A program made the translations under genes and the position numbers. From NCBI GenBank assembly GCA_020055645.1, contig CM034547.1, positions 46,970,409 through 47,034,408 of the forward strand: a DNA stretch of 64,000 bases. The letters run 5' to 3'. This DNA comes from Tomocerus qinae. Lineage: Eukaryota; Arthropoda; Collembola; Entomobryomorpha; Tomoceridae. Below the pieces are notes generated by a model. It ran no database searches and had not been told where the DNA came from. It saw only the letters and a program-made list of their open reading frames with translations. Positions 1 to 19,945 of the stretch are shown here, piece after piece. Positions within the stretch are counted from its first letter, which is position 1; the number at the start of each line of letters is the position of its first letter.

Positions 1-3000
1 CTGCTTTCACTTCTTTATAGTTTTTACCTTTCCAAGATTTAAATCTAATACAACGACAAATAGCTTCAGGAAATAAGCTTTGACCTTTAATTTTTGTACG
101 GTTTGTTTTATCGACTATGAGCATTGTGCACTTGTGCCACATTTTGTTGACTTATTTTTGTTAAAAAATGTTCTTAGTTTTTTGATGTGCATTTACTATA
201 ACAGTTGATGATTAAGTACTATTATATTACCACAATGGAGAGTTGGTAGTTTGGTAGGTATGTTTGTTTATCTTCCTTCTTTATTGCAAATGACATAGTA
301 ATGTATTTCTAGATGTTATAAGTGTGCCATTTATCCGTACTTTAGTGTTATTACTGGTGTATAACAAAGTTTACTTATTTACTTTATTGCATTAGTCTTT
401 CAGATAACGTAGATTACTAATTCAGTGCACTAAGTGTATTAACGTAACCAGATTAATATAGAGCTACAGATAACTTATGTACGTAGGCAGATGAGCTGCA
501 ATTATTTATGTCAATGTTTGTGAATTTGCATGACAGGAAGTGTTGCAGGACGAAATGGTAAGATGAGAAATGAGTGTGACACCAGCATGACGATGTAGAA
601 TAATATGTTAAGTATATGGGGACAAATGTATACTATAGACAGTTGTGGCTGAGGTTTGAAATGTAGGTTACTCAAATGCTGTCGGAAATAGTCACTTTAA
701 TTTAGCTTTGTATCTAAGCTTTAAAAAGAAACATCGAAAGTTTCTTTCCACTTATTTCCAGCCTGCCATCTCCTTCTTTATCCGTATAGTCACTGACTAC
801 TTATTTGCATTAGTTGCACTTTGCACTCTGGCATTCTTAACAGTCCAAGATTATAAATATAAGTTTTGGTTCCAGTCTCCAGTCCATTTCGGTGCAACCT
901 TAACTTTAGCTTTGGTGGTACACAAACTCAAATCAATCATATTCTGGTTGGTAACTTAGTTTAACATGGCATGGCTTAGCTATAGGCTATAAGGATTAAT
1001 CATGTCTACTTAGGTAGTTCAATGTTGTCGATGTCTGTTTTGCACTTAATGTATAAATAAGGATTAGGCAGGATTAGTATAACTTTATGAGCTGCTGGGT
1101 GCTTAGCTATATTACTACGACCTGCCTTACTCTAGTATAAGCGTGGCTATGTAGTTATGTATATAGTAGTTATGTGACAATGATAAGGTAAAGGTGTCGA
1201 CTACAAAATGGATATTACAAGGATAGGTATTTTCTAAATAAAGAGAAACTTTTTTCAATTGAATGTATTAGTCAATAATCTTCAATGCTAATCCAATGAG
1301 GGCCAAGGAACCGATAGGTTCACATTAGCCATAATATTAGATTCTTGTTTAAGCGTTAGATAATAAAGTACAATAATGGTACATATAGATAATGGCAATA
1401 GTATCAAACGCAACACAACAAGCTAACAAGCAGCATGGTAATGTAAATAAATAAATCTTTCATTTAAGACTATTATAAGATTTATTTTTTATTATGCATA
1501 TAGGGCGCGAGTGTTGCGGTTAGGGATATGAGGCTCTGACAGAGAAGCATTTGTACACGCCAAATTATAAATTATAATCGCACATTGGCAATGTACTTGC
1601 AGAATTACTTAGCTGAGCCTATGCTGAATTTGCTGAAGGAGTAAGTATATGTATTTAAAACTGTGCAGGAATTGGGTACATAGATAAAAAACCAAAACGC
1701 GGAAATGATGTGCTGGAGATACAGATAGAGTTCATGTTTCTTAAAAGAGATCAAGCCTTGAAAGTCATTGCGTTAAAATCGAGAACAGACATCTGATCTT
1801 TGTCTACAAAGTCTTAAATCAGCTTGAGTATGTGTGATATTATGTGTGTCAGATGTGTGATTGCATTAAAAGTTAATTGCTATAAGCTGTGATTGTTGCA
1901 CTACACACTTTAATTCTAATTGCTACTACGGTTGCTATTTATTTGTTTTAAAGTCGGTTTTGTGATTAAAATGTGGTTTTTTAATTCTAGTACTTTTTTA
2001 GTTAACTTCTGCTGAAGTCGGTACTGGGTTTATTATCTGAAGTGCATGGTCTATAAAAAGGCAAAAGGAGACGATAGGGTGACATTTATTGGCTATCATC
2101 TCTCGTCATTAAAATTTAAAAGACAATGCAAGTACCAATAATAGTTTTACATACTAAAACCCTGTTTTCCATGTAACAAAACCAGTATGCAGGGGTTTAT
2201 TTGTTTTTGTACTAACTTGACCAAAATTTTTTTTTAGTTTCCAATCTCCATTATAAAATATTTTCTTCTTGCTTTCTAAGTGTAAATATTTAATATAGTA
2301 CTACTTCAATTACATTTCTATCTACGTTTTGTTTCTAAATTTCATGAAGTTTTTATTAGCAGAGACAATAGTTTATTAATTAAGTTAAGTATGTTGCACA
2401 ACAAGAGAAGTGCAAGTCTAGCTTGTTGGGCTGATGATAATTGAGTTTTTGGAAGGTTCTTACTTGTGAATTAAATGCATTAGAATTTATTGCATGGAAA
2501 ATTAGAATAGAGCTGAGGGAGCCAAAAGTTTACTTCAGTTCAGGTTTAATTGATAGCTATGAGGAAACGTTGCGAAAAATGTAAGTTTAGTGTGTCTCTG
2601 AGGACAGATCCTAGTGCTAGTGCTGACAGCTGATTGTTCTCGTCGATAGACTTACTAGGTCTACTATTAGTTTGTGTATATAAAATATAAATAGAAAATC
2701 TATAGGAATAGAAAATCTATAGGAATAGAAAATGGGATTAATAATACAATCGTTACAGAGATTGGATCGTATGTATGCATATTGCATGCATGTACTAATT
2801 GTTGACTGACACTAAACAATGCATATGTTAGTTAATACACTGCATTTGTATTAGCATAAAATGAAACCACACATCTCTGTTCTTGGAATTTTTGTTGTTT
2901 TAGCCGTTTGTTTATTGTTAAAGGTATATGTCTGATGTTTTATAGGGATCTGTGTAATTGAAATTGAAAAAAGAGGGTGACTACAACTACAGGCTATATG

Positions 3001-6000
3001 AATAGCAAAAAACAGAAAATGAAGTAATAAAGGGTGACATTTGACAAAAGCATTACTCAGCAATAAGAATGGGGACCTAAGTGCCTATATATACCTACTT
3101 TATTATAAAATTCTGTCATGAGACTGACAGTGAGACGTTTTAAATAACACAAACAAGTGGCCTATATTATTATGCTATCTACCATGTAGGCATAGATTGT
3201 CTAGCAAGAGAAACAGGAAACAGTGCCTATTCTACGGATATTATTACTGAAGTCAAGTTATAAAGAAAAAAAAATCTTTTAATGCTTTTTGGAGATAGTA
3301 TAACTTAGAACCTGGAATATATATAATTTATATATAACATGCATACGACACGGATAATGTGTAAGTATAAATATTATGCATTAGTATAGTATGTGATGCA
3401 CATATTATTCCTGTCTTTCTCATAGTGAATCTGTGTTCTTGTAAATACCGTGTAACAAAGAGCAGAAAGCTTTTAAAGCGTTTTGGACAATAGTGACATA
3501 CGGTGACGGTGACTCTGTCTTACCGTCGGTCGAATTTATTTGTTTTAAGTTCCGTATTTTTATGCTTTCTATCCGTACTTCAGTGTTCCCAGATGCTACA
3601 GACGATGACAAAATGACAATTTACATTTTTATGTTGATTTTACTTTGTATTTGGTGCATAGGTAGATGAATGAACGTTTAGTGTTCTGCTTATGATTCTT
3701 ATATCTATACATAGGTACTATATTATATACATCCTGAAAATTATATCCAGTACCTACTTAGCATACAAATTCTAGTCTGAATCTGACTATTCTTCTCCCT
3801 AGATACTTTCATTATACTGTGTATTAACAAGACTTATACGCTTCCATAAGTTATGATAATATTACATTATATAGTTGTTAAGCTACTACTTTGCCTTGTT
3901 CTCTATTCAACTTCAATTCTGCAGTCATTTAGTGTTCTGCTTATTGTTACACTGTTATGTGTAATACTATATTGCATGTGGGTATAATCTTGAAAAGATG
4001 GACTTGAGAATTAGCAAAAAAAGTTTGGCTGGATGTTCATGTAAATATATCCTATAGATATGCTACTTGCAGCAAGTTGATATACTTAATGTACATACAG
4101 AGATTGTTGGCATTGAGCCTCGACCTTATTCTCTCTTGTGATCTATTCCTGATCACGATTTTGTATGTTTCACCTATATATTTTCCAGGCACGTTCTCTC
4201 TCACCTTTACATTGAATATGACTAAACAACTAATCTGCCTCCGTCAAATAAAGCATCATCGGTTTATGATACTCATAATATAATAAGGTTTAGCTATGCA
4301 ACCCACGGCATATTTTAATGTTGTCGATATGTATGCATCTAGTTGTGAAAAAAAACGTAGTTGCATGAAGTAAGACGATTGTTTTTCTCATCAGTATTTG
4401 AAGAGAACAAATGCACAAGTTTGATGTGTATAATACTGTGAGATCAGTAGCGATGCCGCTAATGCTATTGTTTTGTTTTATCGCTTTTGATGGAGCGGTG
4501 GTGCTAAGTACAAAATGGTGTATAAAATGAAGCCTTATAATATGTGCATAAGGAAGCTACGTTAGGATATTGGGAAAGAAAGGCAGGTTTATTATGTATT
4601 GCTTATTGTTATTATGTTGGCCAGCCCACTCACCTTAAAAACTACACATTAGTAACGGATTTAATAATAGTATTATTGATTTGGGGTTCGTCTTCACGGG
4701 AAATGAGTACACCATGTGCAGTGTATTTGTCATAGTGGTACATTTTGGTATTTTCGTCCATTTAGGAGTGTTAGGAGAGTTCTGTAATTTTTAAGTCATT
4801 CTGATTCTATGAAATAATTTTATTTCATCCATTGCCACAAGCAGATGAGAAAAATCTTATTTTAAGTTAGGTATATTATATGCCAATATTATAGTATAGA
4901 CAAACAACGTAATAAACTTAGTCCTTTTAGCTAACAAAAATAATGAGCACCAAACAGAATATTATGTGCTTAAACAATAGGACAATGGATACTACGAAGT
5001 AGATGCTAAATTATTTGAAGTCATTAAAGCATAAATAGTGGGAAAGTGTTTCTACGTTATCTATTGTTGCCCAGTTTTGTATGAAATTTTTCTTTCTTTA
5101 TTTAGTCACAACTCAGATACCAAAATCCCCTATAGGCCATTCCTCGCAGATATCCCGAAAGAGAGTGGTTGTAAGATAAGGATATAATATTATCTGTATA
5201 TATTTGTAGAGTACATCGTTAGAGAAGCAAGGCATAAGTTAGGCATAAGTTCTAGTTCTTGTGGCCTTTGGCATAAGAATTTTTTCATTTGAGAGATGTT
5301 TTGTGTTCAGTTTGTAAAAGTGAAGTTAATGTCAAAACAAATGCGTAACTGGTAATTACCCGTTACCCTTACCCGTGCTAGCTGCCTATAATGCTTGTTA
5401 AGTTACGTCACGAAGAGTTATATTAAGTCTAAAGTATAGACGACCACCATTATGGTTCAATATAAGATACCTAGGCGAGAACAAAAAATTCTAATGTAGC
5501 CGAGTTGGAGAAGGTTCGTTTGTAATTACATATTACGTGTACGTAGACAATATGATCCACAAACAATTCTAACTCAACCGATGGGATGTAATGAAATGCA
5601 AGTGTACATTTCCCTACTTGTCTCACATTTTGTTAGGTAGTTTCGTTTCAATCGTTTCGTGGTATATCCGATCTCTTTCGTCTCGTCTTCTGCACGTTTA
5701 CAATTTACAACTGTATAAACAAATGTAACGCGTACAAAATGATTTGGTATTCGTGCCTTGCATGATATTCAGTGATAGATAGTCTTCAAGTAAACGCTGG
5801 AAGGAAGTCGTAGCCATGGGATGTTTAGTGAGTGAGTGAAGGGATGAATTCTTGTGTGACTTTGTAACTGAGTCCCGGTATAGGTTACTGAAAAGACTGT
5901 GTAGGATCACGATGAAAGAAAGGAAAATATAGTCATGGTATGATACTCTGCTAATGAAAACTTATTATTAAAATAAACGCAAACTTGTCCGTCTGTTCAT

Positions 6001-9000
6001 GGAAGTAGAAAATGTAAAGGTGGAATGTGCAATTTGCTCATTCTTTCTGAAAAGGACAAAATAGAAAGAAAGCAAGAAAAAATTAAGTGCAAAAAATCAT
6101 TTTACAAATGGTTGAATAAATTATATCTGGTTAGATTGTGTATGTAGTGCATTTATATGGTACAACTACTCAATCTACTACATGCTTGTGCAAAGTGTTG
6201 TAGAATTTATGATTCTTGTACTTATATGTATGTACCTGGGTTGTTTGGCATTGTCATTGTGTTGTAAATGGATGTTTGTACAAAACTGGAAGCTGTTAAT
6301 ATGAAAGAAAGAAGGGCTCTTTTGTGGTAAATCAAAGGATGTGTTTGGTTTAAGAGGATTGACACAATGGGATGAGATAAAGAAAATGTCTCATCAGCAA
6401 ATCTCTCCTCTTCGTCTGTGCAAATTGATGCTCTTCTCCTTGCTACTTAAGTTTACGGTTGTGTGCATCGCTTCTCTACTGTTTTTGTATATTCTGTGCT
6501 AGTACTAATCTTGGTTTCATTTCAAGTCAATTGTTTAATACAAAACATAGAGACATTGTACTTACAGCATCTGAGTATCTGTTCGCTCATCTTCTTTTCC
6601 TTTATTCTGATTTTCTTCTAGTAGTAATGAAGTTAAAGTTAAGCCAATTATGTGCTGTAACCACTACTAAGTTGTTGCCCATGTATATTTAGTTTGTCTC
6701 TTCTATGAAGTCTTTAAAACAGTACAGCATCATAATGCAGAAAAGAACTACTCTCAAGGAAGTACAATGCAATTGCATATAATATACAATACCATATAGA
6801 TTAATGCTTGATCATCGTGGTATTATATAACTTATATGCTGTCAGTTCAGTACAGAGTATAGAAAGTATTATTCAAATATATAGATTATAGACTTATAGA
6901 TAGTATAAGTATAGTTCATAAGAGGCAGAGGCAACAGAAATATTTCAATCCAATTCATCTGTGAGGTTTGCATTTCACGCAACACATACATAATACAGAT
7001 ACATGCACTATGTGTTATCATTACATATCGTATCTCAATCTGTCTTTGCGTTGTGTAGGTGCTATTCATCGTCTGCCTGAAAGTTGTAGAACGTTAGTTA
7101 GTATATACCTACATGACTTCTCTTAGTATACTCTGATTATGTAAGTACGACCATAATATTACATATAGCTTAAGTACTTACAGTAGAATAACTAGACTAG
7201 GACACGGGCACATCTTTAGATTACATCACAATTTACAATTTTAGAGGAAAACAAACGTGGAGACTTGTATGCATAAAGCTCGTGCCTCCAATGTCTATAA
7301 TGTACCTAAATTACATTAATAATGTAATAGGTTTTCGAACACATGTATATTTATGTATACCTCTTTAAAATACTGTAAGACAGAGTAGTATAGCAGATAC
7401 GCTGCTATGAAGTTAATATGCCTTGCTCCGCTTGGAGACTTGCTAAACTGTAACTTAAAAAATGTACATGCATCGACTTGCGACTTGTATAATTCGGTTC
7501 GGATCGGAGAGTTGTACGATGAAAGTACCTAACTCATAGTGCTATTTGTACTTAGGTAAGTATATATAGAGGCGAATGTATGGACGAACAGAATTAGCAA
7601 CTGTAAGCGGAAAAGGAAGCTTTGAAACCTGCTTAGCGGATTGTTAGCTATTTTCCGTGGGCGTCTTGTATGCCAGAAATATCAGGGCCATAGCCCATAC
7701 CTTCCTGTATTACTTCTATTTCTATTTCATATAGAGCTGAATAGCTAACTGAAGCTTGTGGGCCATTTTCTGTGTATGTGTGCCAAAGCACGTTTTGTCC
7801 TATACTATATCATTCTCTTCTTCTCTGTTACAGATAAAAGTAACGTCTGATGCATAACTAACCAAAGATAACTTTCCTAACTATATCTACATCTGTTTGT
7901 TCTTTATATCATAGGTGGTCACATTATTGCACACGTATTTTATAAGCTCTAGCTACTTTAGCTCTATACTATGTAGTTGCTTCTACACCTACTTTTTAAC
8001 AATAGAATCTTAAATATTTAAATATTTGTAGCGAGATAAGAGGGTACATGAAGTGAAGCTGATAAAAGGACAAAGGTATACTTCGTACATTCGTTGAATG
8101 CATTAAGTAAAGAATAAAGTGCATCTAATGGGCGAACAAATTCGTAAGGGAAAGTATCTTACTTTAGTAGAAGTTGTAGAATTTAAAATTTAACCCATGT
8201 ATTCAATATATACCTACTGAATTGCTTGTACAATGTATGTACAATGTATTTGTAAGATTGAGTTGTACTATCTCTATGTATACCTATATAGTTTACAGTC
8301 CTGTCTTCGTTTTTGAAGGTGGTGGCATTATGTGTGTCAGTTTGGTAAGTAGTAGTTTATGATGCGTTCACTCGGACGAGAGTCAAAAATGTTTACAACA
8401 ACCCAACCAACCCATTGCGTTTGAGAATGGAGGAGGAGAGGAAATGGGTTAAAACTTACCCGTTTGCTCTTGGTCACAGAGCGAGTCTGCTGGCTTGGCT
8501 GGTGTGCTAATGGCAATACACGGTTAGTATGTACTGCTGTAAATATTTTCACTCGATTTTTCATGAGTCATTCATTCATATTTATATTTAGCCAAACCAA
8601 GCTGCAATATTCAATGGAGATAAGCAACTAAATAGGAGTGTAAGTCTAGGAGTAGTTTCCGATATAGAATAAGCTGTCTCGTTGCGTTATTTGCTGTTGC
8701 TGATAATATTGTGCATGTAGTTAAAAAGTGTGAATCTATAGTGGTGTAAAGGTCTTCAAGTTCTGGGTTTGGCTTACGATTAGGGCATTTAAACTAAACA
8801 CTCGTGTACGGTTCCCCCTTTTTAGGTATGCCGAGATTTGGAGTATTTTACTTTGTCGTGCCTATGAGTAACAGGAAGAATTAGTATTAAAAATGAGTTG
8901 TCAGTTGTCAACTATTTCCTCAAGCTCAATAGAAAGGAGTAATGTACCTAGTATTCTATTTAGGTCCATGTTGTCAACAAATAATGGGTACTGAGATGCG

Positions 9001-10107
9001 GCACCGATTATGTATACTTATGTAATGTTCCTAAACTGGGTAACTTAATGAAGAGATAATTCACAGGTAGTAAGCATGAAATTGTCTATTTTTCATTGTT
9101 ACGAAAGAATGGGAAGCTTTGGTTTTCTTCGCTTTTATGATGTACTTTTTATTTTTTCGTCTTTAGCATAACAGCTTAATCTAAAACGCTAGCTCACAAT
9201 CAGTTGGCTGTTTGAATTGGTTAGGGGAAAATGAACTTTGCGATGAATTGCATGCATTTGTAAAATTAAGGAATAATGGGTGGAAAAGTTTACATTGAAA
9301 TGATGCTGAGCTACGCTCTATCTAAACATAGACAGAATGTCGTTTTTTATTGCACAAAGTACTTAGATCCGACCAGGAAGACTACGACTGTCTGTGGCTT
9401 TATGAACATAGCTATAGGTATATTGATTACCTATGTACATGTGCAGTATACATAAATTACATTTTACATGTAGATAGTAGTATAGAGGGGGGAAAGAGTT
9501 AGCTATGAGTACTTTAATAGATAGAATTCAAATCACGATCGTCTGTTACTGAGTGTGAGTACAACTGACACTACAGCACGGTTTTGCTTTATTTTGTTTC
9601 TCATTTCATTGTTGCTGTCTTAAAGCATGGACGAAAGTATGCTTTTGCTTACAAAGTCATGGTAGAGTGCTCTTGTTGGGTTTAGTAGAGGATTGTATTG
9701 ATAGTGTGGGAAGATTGAGAAGATGAGAAAGGTGATGAGGTAAAGTGTACAAGAGGGAAATCGAAGTGAATTCATTTTATATGACATGAGCTGATCCAAA
9801 TGCGAATCCGCATACAGTCCTGCTTTGCTGTGGGAGGGTTGTCTTCGGCATGACATTCCTACATTGATAGATTACTGTTGAGGAGAAGATATTTAGTGGA
9901 AGGGGAGAGTTCCAATTTTCATTCTTTTGCATCCACTATATACGAATCTTGCTCAAAAGTATTTATATGAGTATATAACTACAAATATGTATCACTTGAT
10001 AAATGGATGGATATAGTCAATGTAAAACATTCTGATATGGTATGCAAGAACTCTGGACGTTTGAACTGTTGGAATTTCTAAAAAAAATGTGCTGACATTG
10101 ATTACAG
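1..10107. other. Non-coding stretch upstream of the first visible alpha-actinin exon
   Basis: I found no exon I can support in these ten kilobases. The sequence is AT-rich and stop-dense in all frames; the longest open frames are 60-95 codons, several start at TTG or GTG, and none shows a family motif. Because the alpha-actinin exon at 10108 begins at a splice acceptor in phase 0, this stretch is probably wholly or partly the first intron of that gene, plus possibly a promoter and 5' UTR exon that I cannot locate. I looked by eye for the usual acidic N-terminal segment ending in a Trp-Glu-Lys-Gln-Gln-Lys-Lys-like sequence before a GT and did not find it. A short tandem repeat at 2691-2733 is annotated separately. 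Confidence 0.5.
2691..2733. repeat. 17-bp tandem repeat, about 2.5 copies
   Basis: The 17-bp unit atagaaaatctatagga occurs at 2691-2707 and 2708-2724, followed by a partial copy to 2733. The copies are identical. It lies in non-coding DNA and looks like a simple slippage product. Confidence 0.85.
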
Positions 10108-16289
<6,182 letters not shown>

Positions 16290-16909
16290 TTTTGTGTATT
16301 CAATTCAAAATTAATGTTTACATCCAGTTCCCATGATGTTGTCTGTCGAGCCCGTGGCACCGTCACATCATTAACTAAACCAAAAAAACCACAAGATATA
16401 GGAAACTAACAGAGATCACTGACAAGTGAGTGATTATGATTGTTAGCTGAAATTGTTGGATTCGGATGGCCATCGACTGTCAGAACATGATTGTTATAGA
16501 GTTTACCTTAATTTGTTGGAAGGTACTTACGTATGCTATGAATTAAAAATGTTTCGTTCGTTGTTACAAAATTGTACTCAAGTCAAGTCAATGTAAGTAA
16601 AGCTGTAGTCAATTAGCAAGATTCACAAAAATGATCTAGTGGAAAAGTGATGTGTTGTCGGAGTTGAGAAGTGACGCCGAAGAGAAAGTGAAGGCAACGG
16701 AAGGAACAAAGCTGACATTCATAAAACTACAGTTCTATAATAATAGAGTAAATACGTCAATTTGTCACATGTTCGATTGTTTGTCGGAGAAGAAAAAAGC
16801 AATAAGGTTTGTATTCCTGCCTTTGGTGCCTCCTCCGAAAAAGTCCATACCAAACAAATCAATCTGACCTACAAATTCTTCAGAATTAAATCCCTACCAA
16901 ACACTGCCT

Positions 16910-16915
16910 AATAAA
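16910..16915 (+). terminator. Candidate poly(A) signal of alpha-actinin
   Basis: An AATAAA hexamer lies 621 nt after the stop codon and is followed by a GT-rich stretch (gggttcacgtatgtatgtaatt). Other AATAAA hexamers occur further downstream, so the main site is uncertain. Confidence 0.3.
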
Positions 16916-19677
16916 GGGTTCACGTATGTATGTAATTGGGATATTGGATGGAGGCTGACAAAAATTTTAAAGATAACATAATATAGCTTAGGTAGCTTTT
17001 ACGTAATTACAATACAGCTCGTGTGCAATACACTATGAATTATGAAGAGTCATTAATGAATGAGATAAGTTGAACTTACAATTAATTATTAAATAAGTAA
17101 TAATTGAGGTGTACAATATTGCATACATCAATAAAGAAAAATTCAAGTGCCATTGTCTACAGTGCCGCATGAATTCTTTATAACCGGAGAGAAGAGGAGT
17201 GCATGTTTGTATAGTAGCCGATGTACCTTGCAAATCACTAGAAAATCTCCAGTATTTATTCAGTCGAGTTCCAGTACACTAGGTAAAATACTGTGTATTC
17301 TACCACTAACTAATAATTAATTGTAACTTACTAATAGACCTATCCACACAAATAGGTATAATATATACTTGTTACTAATATATTGTTAACTATAAATATA
17401 ATTATCCTATTAGTTAATAATCACTAACTAATGAAAGGAAATGTTTTACTTTACGTTACCTTTTACATGTTGTACTAATTAAACATTAACCTTGGGCAGC
17501 CAAGATAATAACCTAAAATAAACCGAACCACCTAGCTGAAAAATCCTATAGCAAATATCTAGTACATTAAGATTACATAAAATCACCGAGTATTTTAATT
17601 TAGGCCATTACACGTAACGTTGTTATGATTATTGTACTAACAAAGAAATTGTGTAGCTCATAAAAATGGGGAAGAATGCAGCTATAAATAAATTAGGAAC
17701 GTCCTCATCGTCAATATATCATTCATGAATGCGCCACGTCCCTCATTATTTTCATGACTAGTCGTACCAGAGTCCATTCTAATCAAACCATTATAATAAT
17801 AGTTGTCTCCTTTGTCCTCTGATTGATTGAAAATAATGAGACTTCAATTTCAATGTAATAATGATGATTGATGCCGTAAATAGAAGGAGTGAGAAATGTC
17901 ATTGTTTCCTATTATAGTTACTTTGTTGGAATGCAGAGTTTATGAGTGTGTGTAACTTATTTAACTAATATTACAGATATATATAAACTATATTATAATG
18001 TTTTTGCATGCTCTTTGACCCTATGGGACTGTGTGTAAATTTTAAGAATTGTGTTGTATGCTATAATTAGTGACACATTTTATTTCATGACTTGTAATGC
18101 TTGTTATTGTTAAGTAGAAACCAGCCAGAGGAGAGATTTATTGTCAGTGTTTTGTTTTTAAGAAAATGCTTTTACTTACTGTTTGTGTTTTAGTTTTAAT
18201 TGTTTGAAATTTGAAAGTAACCCAACCTAATGTGTTATTAATGTGAGTAAACAAGTTAACCATTGTAAATTATATTGCTGACGAAATCTGCTAGTAGAAA
18301 GTAGAAAATATGATGTAGAAACGCAGTAAGTTATTCAATTCAAGCCGATAGTTGTGACTCATGTTCATGTCAATGTCATCACAGAAATTATCCTTGATCC
18401 CCCTGTAAATAACAATCCGTCTTCCCTCCCTCCTCAACATCCTTGAATGTTAATAAATAATGTTGGAAATGTTTCATAATCCAAGATCGTGCCAAGTAAT
18501 ATAAAAGCTTCATTAAATAAATACTACAAAAGAAACTAATATAATTATGACTCTTATTATTATACCACGTTATCAAATGATTCAGTTCACTGTGGGTGGA
18601 TGTGGGCGGATGTTTCTCTCTCTCTCTATTAATGACTTACAATAAGTTACCAACTTATTCTTTAAAAATTGTAATAATAATTCAAATAGGAACTTGTCTC
18701 GTCTTTGTAAGTGTTTGTGTAAAACAAATGTATTAATATACTATTATTGGTACTTAGCCTATCTATCGTTAGTTAGACTATTGTTGTGAGGTGATGTGAT
18801 CGTGATGATGAGATTATGGAATAAATGCTTTCTGTTAAGAATAAGAATCACGGATTATGTTAATGATATGATAATACAAATACACTACGTATTACCATTG
18901 CTTTAGCAGAACCTGTTACATAAAAGCAGACAATTCAGTCTTAATAACAGCCAACGAGAAATTTTGTCACAGAAATAGATAAGATTGAGAAGCATGAGCA
19001 TGAATTTTAAAGGAACACAAAAACGAAACTTTCATTGTAATCCTGAGAATTGGCCCTCTTCCGATTGAATGTTAATACGTAATGAAAGTTAATAGTCAGA
19101 TCAAGCGAAAATCAATTACCAAAAAACCATTCGATAAATACTTTGATGAAAAATTCTAAATATTTATGTCAAAGGAAACTGATTCGTTAAAATAAAATGC
19201 CTTTACCATACCTTACCTTAAAGCATGTGATCGTACCCGGTATAAGATATTTCTCTCTTCGCATCTATATGATATGTGTTTTGTTTCTATGCTTTGTGTT
19301 TACTCAAGACCATCAAAATTATGATGAAAGCCTTTAGGGAAAGTAAATATACAATTCTTATAATATGACGAATGGTAAAGGATAACGATCTCTTCATACA
19401 TCTATTCGTTCCTCCCGGAAATAAGCTTATCAATCGAATCCCGCACCTCTGCTTTAAATTACAAACTCATCATCTTTATTCTAAGAATTGCTATCAGAAA
19501 TAGCATGGAAATAGCAAAAGATATTTTAAGATATGTCACATTAGAAATTCCAATGTATTTTTTAACATTTTATAAATAGAAAACTTAACATTGTGATTCA
19601 CTTTGTATTTCACCCCACTTTAAGCGTAGCTATCATAAAATGTGACAGATACCGATAAAGATTGGTCTACAAAATTA

Positions 19678-19945
19678 CTGTAAAAGGAAAAGTAAATAGA
19701 GCCCTGGGATTTCTTTGTAAGTTATTTGGCACGCGAATTTCATTGTTATCATTTTTGAAGTTGTTTTATGCGAAATAAATATGGAAATAAACAGTATTCA
19801 ACAGTGACATTATGCGGTTGTCTAGGATAATAGAGGTAGTTGCCAAGACAGTTGCCAATAAAATTTTGCGTTTTTCTGAAAACCTTTCAAAATTCGCTTA
19901 TGGAAATTCGGGCTCCCAGGGCTCTATTTACTTTTCCTTCGACAG
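19678..19945. mobile_element. 268-bp MITE with 32-bp terminal inverted repeats and TA duplication
   Basis: The left end (19678-19709) and the reverse complement of the right end (19914-19945) agree at all but two of 32 positions; both begin CTGTNNAAGGAAAAGTAAAT. The element is bracketed by TA dinucleotides at 19676-19677 and 19946-19947, the target duplication made by Tc1/mariner-type transposases. The interior is AT-rich and has no open frame that could encode a transposase, so the copy is non-autonomous. Superfamily is inferred from TA only; TA flanks occur easily by chance in AT-rich DNA, but the inverted repeat itself is clear. Confidence 0.85.

Noticed and set aside
708-959. 83-codon hydrophobic open frame
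   Set aside because: It starts with TTG rather than ATG, has no homology I recognise and no nearby splice-linked exon; AT-rich DNA yields Phe/Leu-rich frames by chance.
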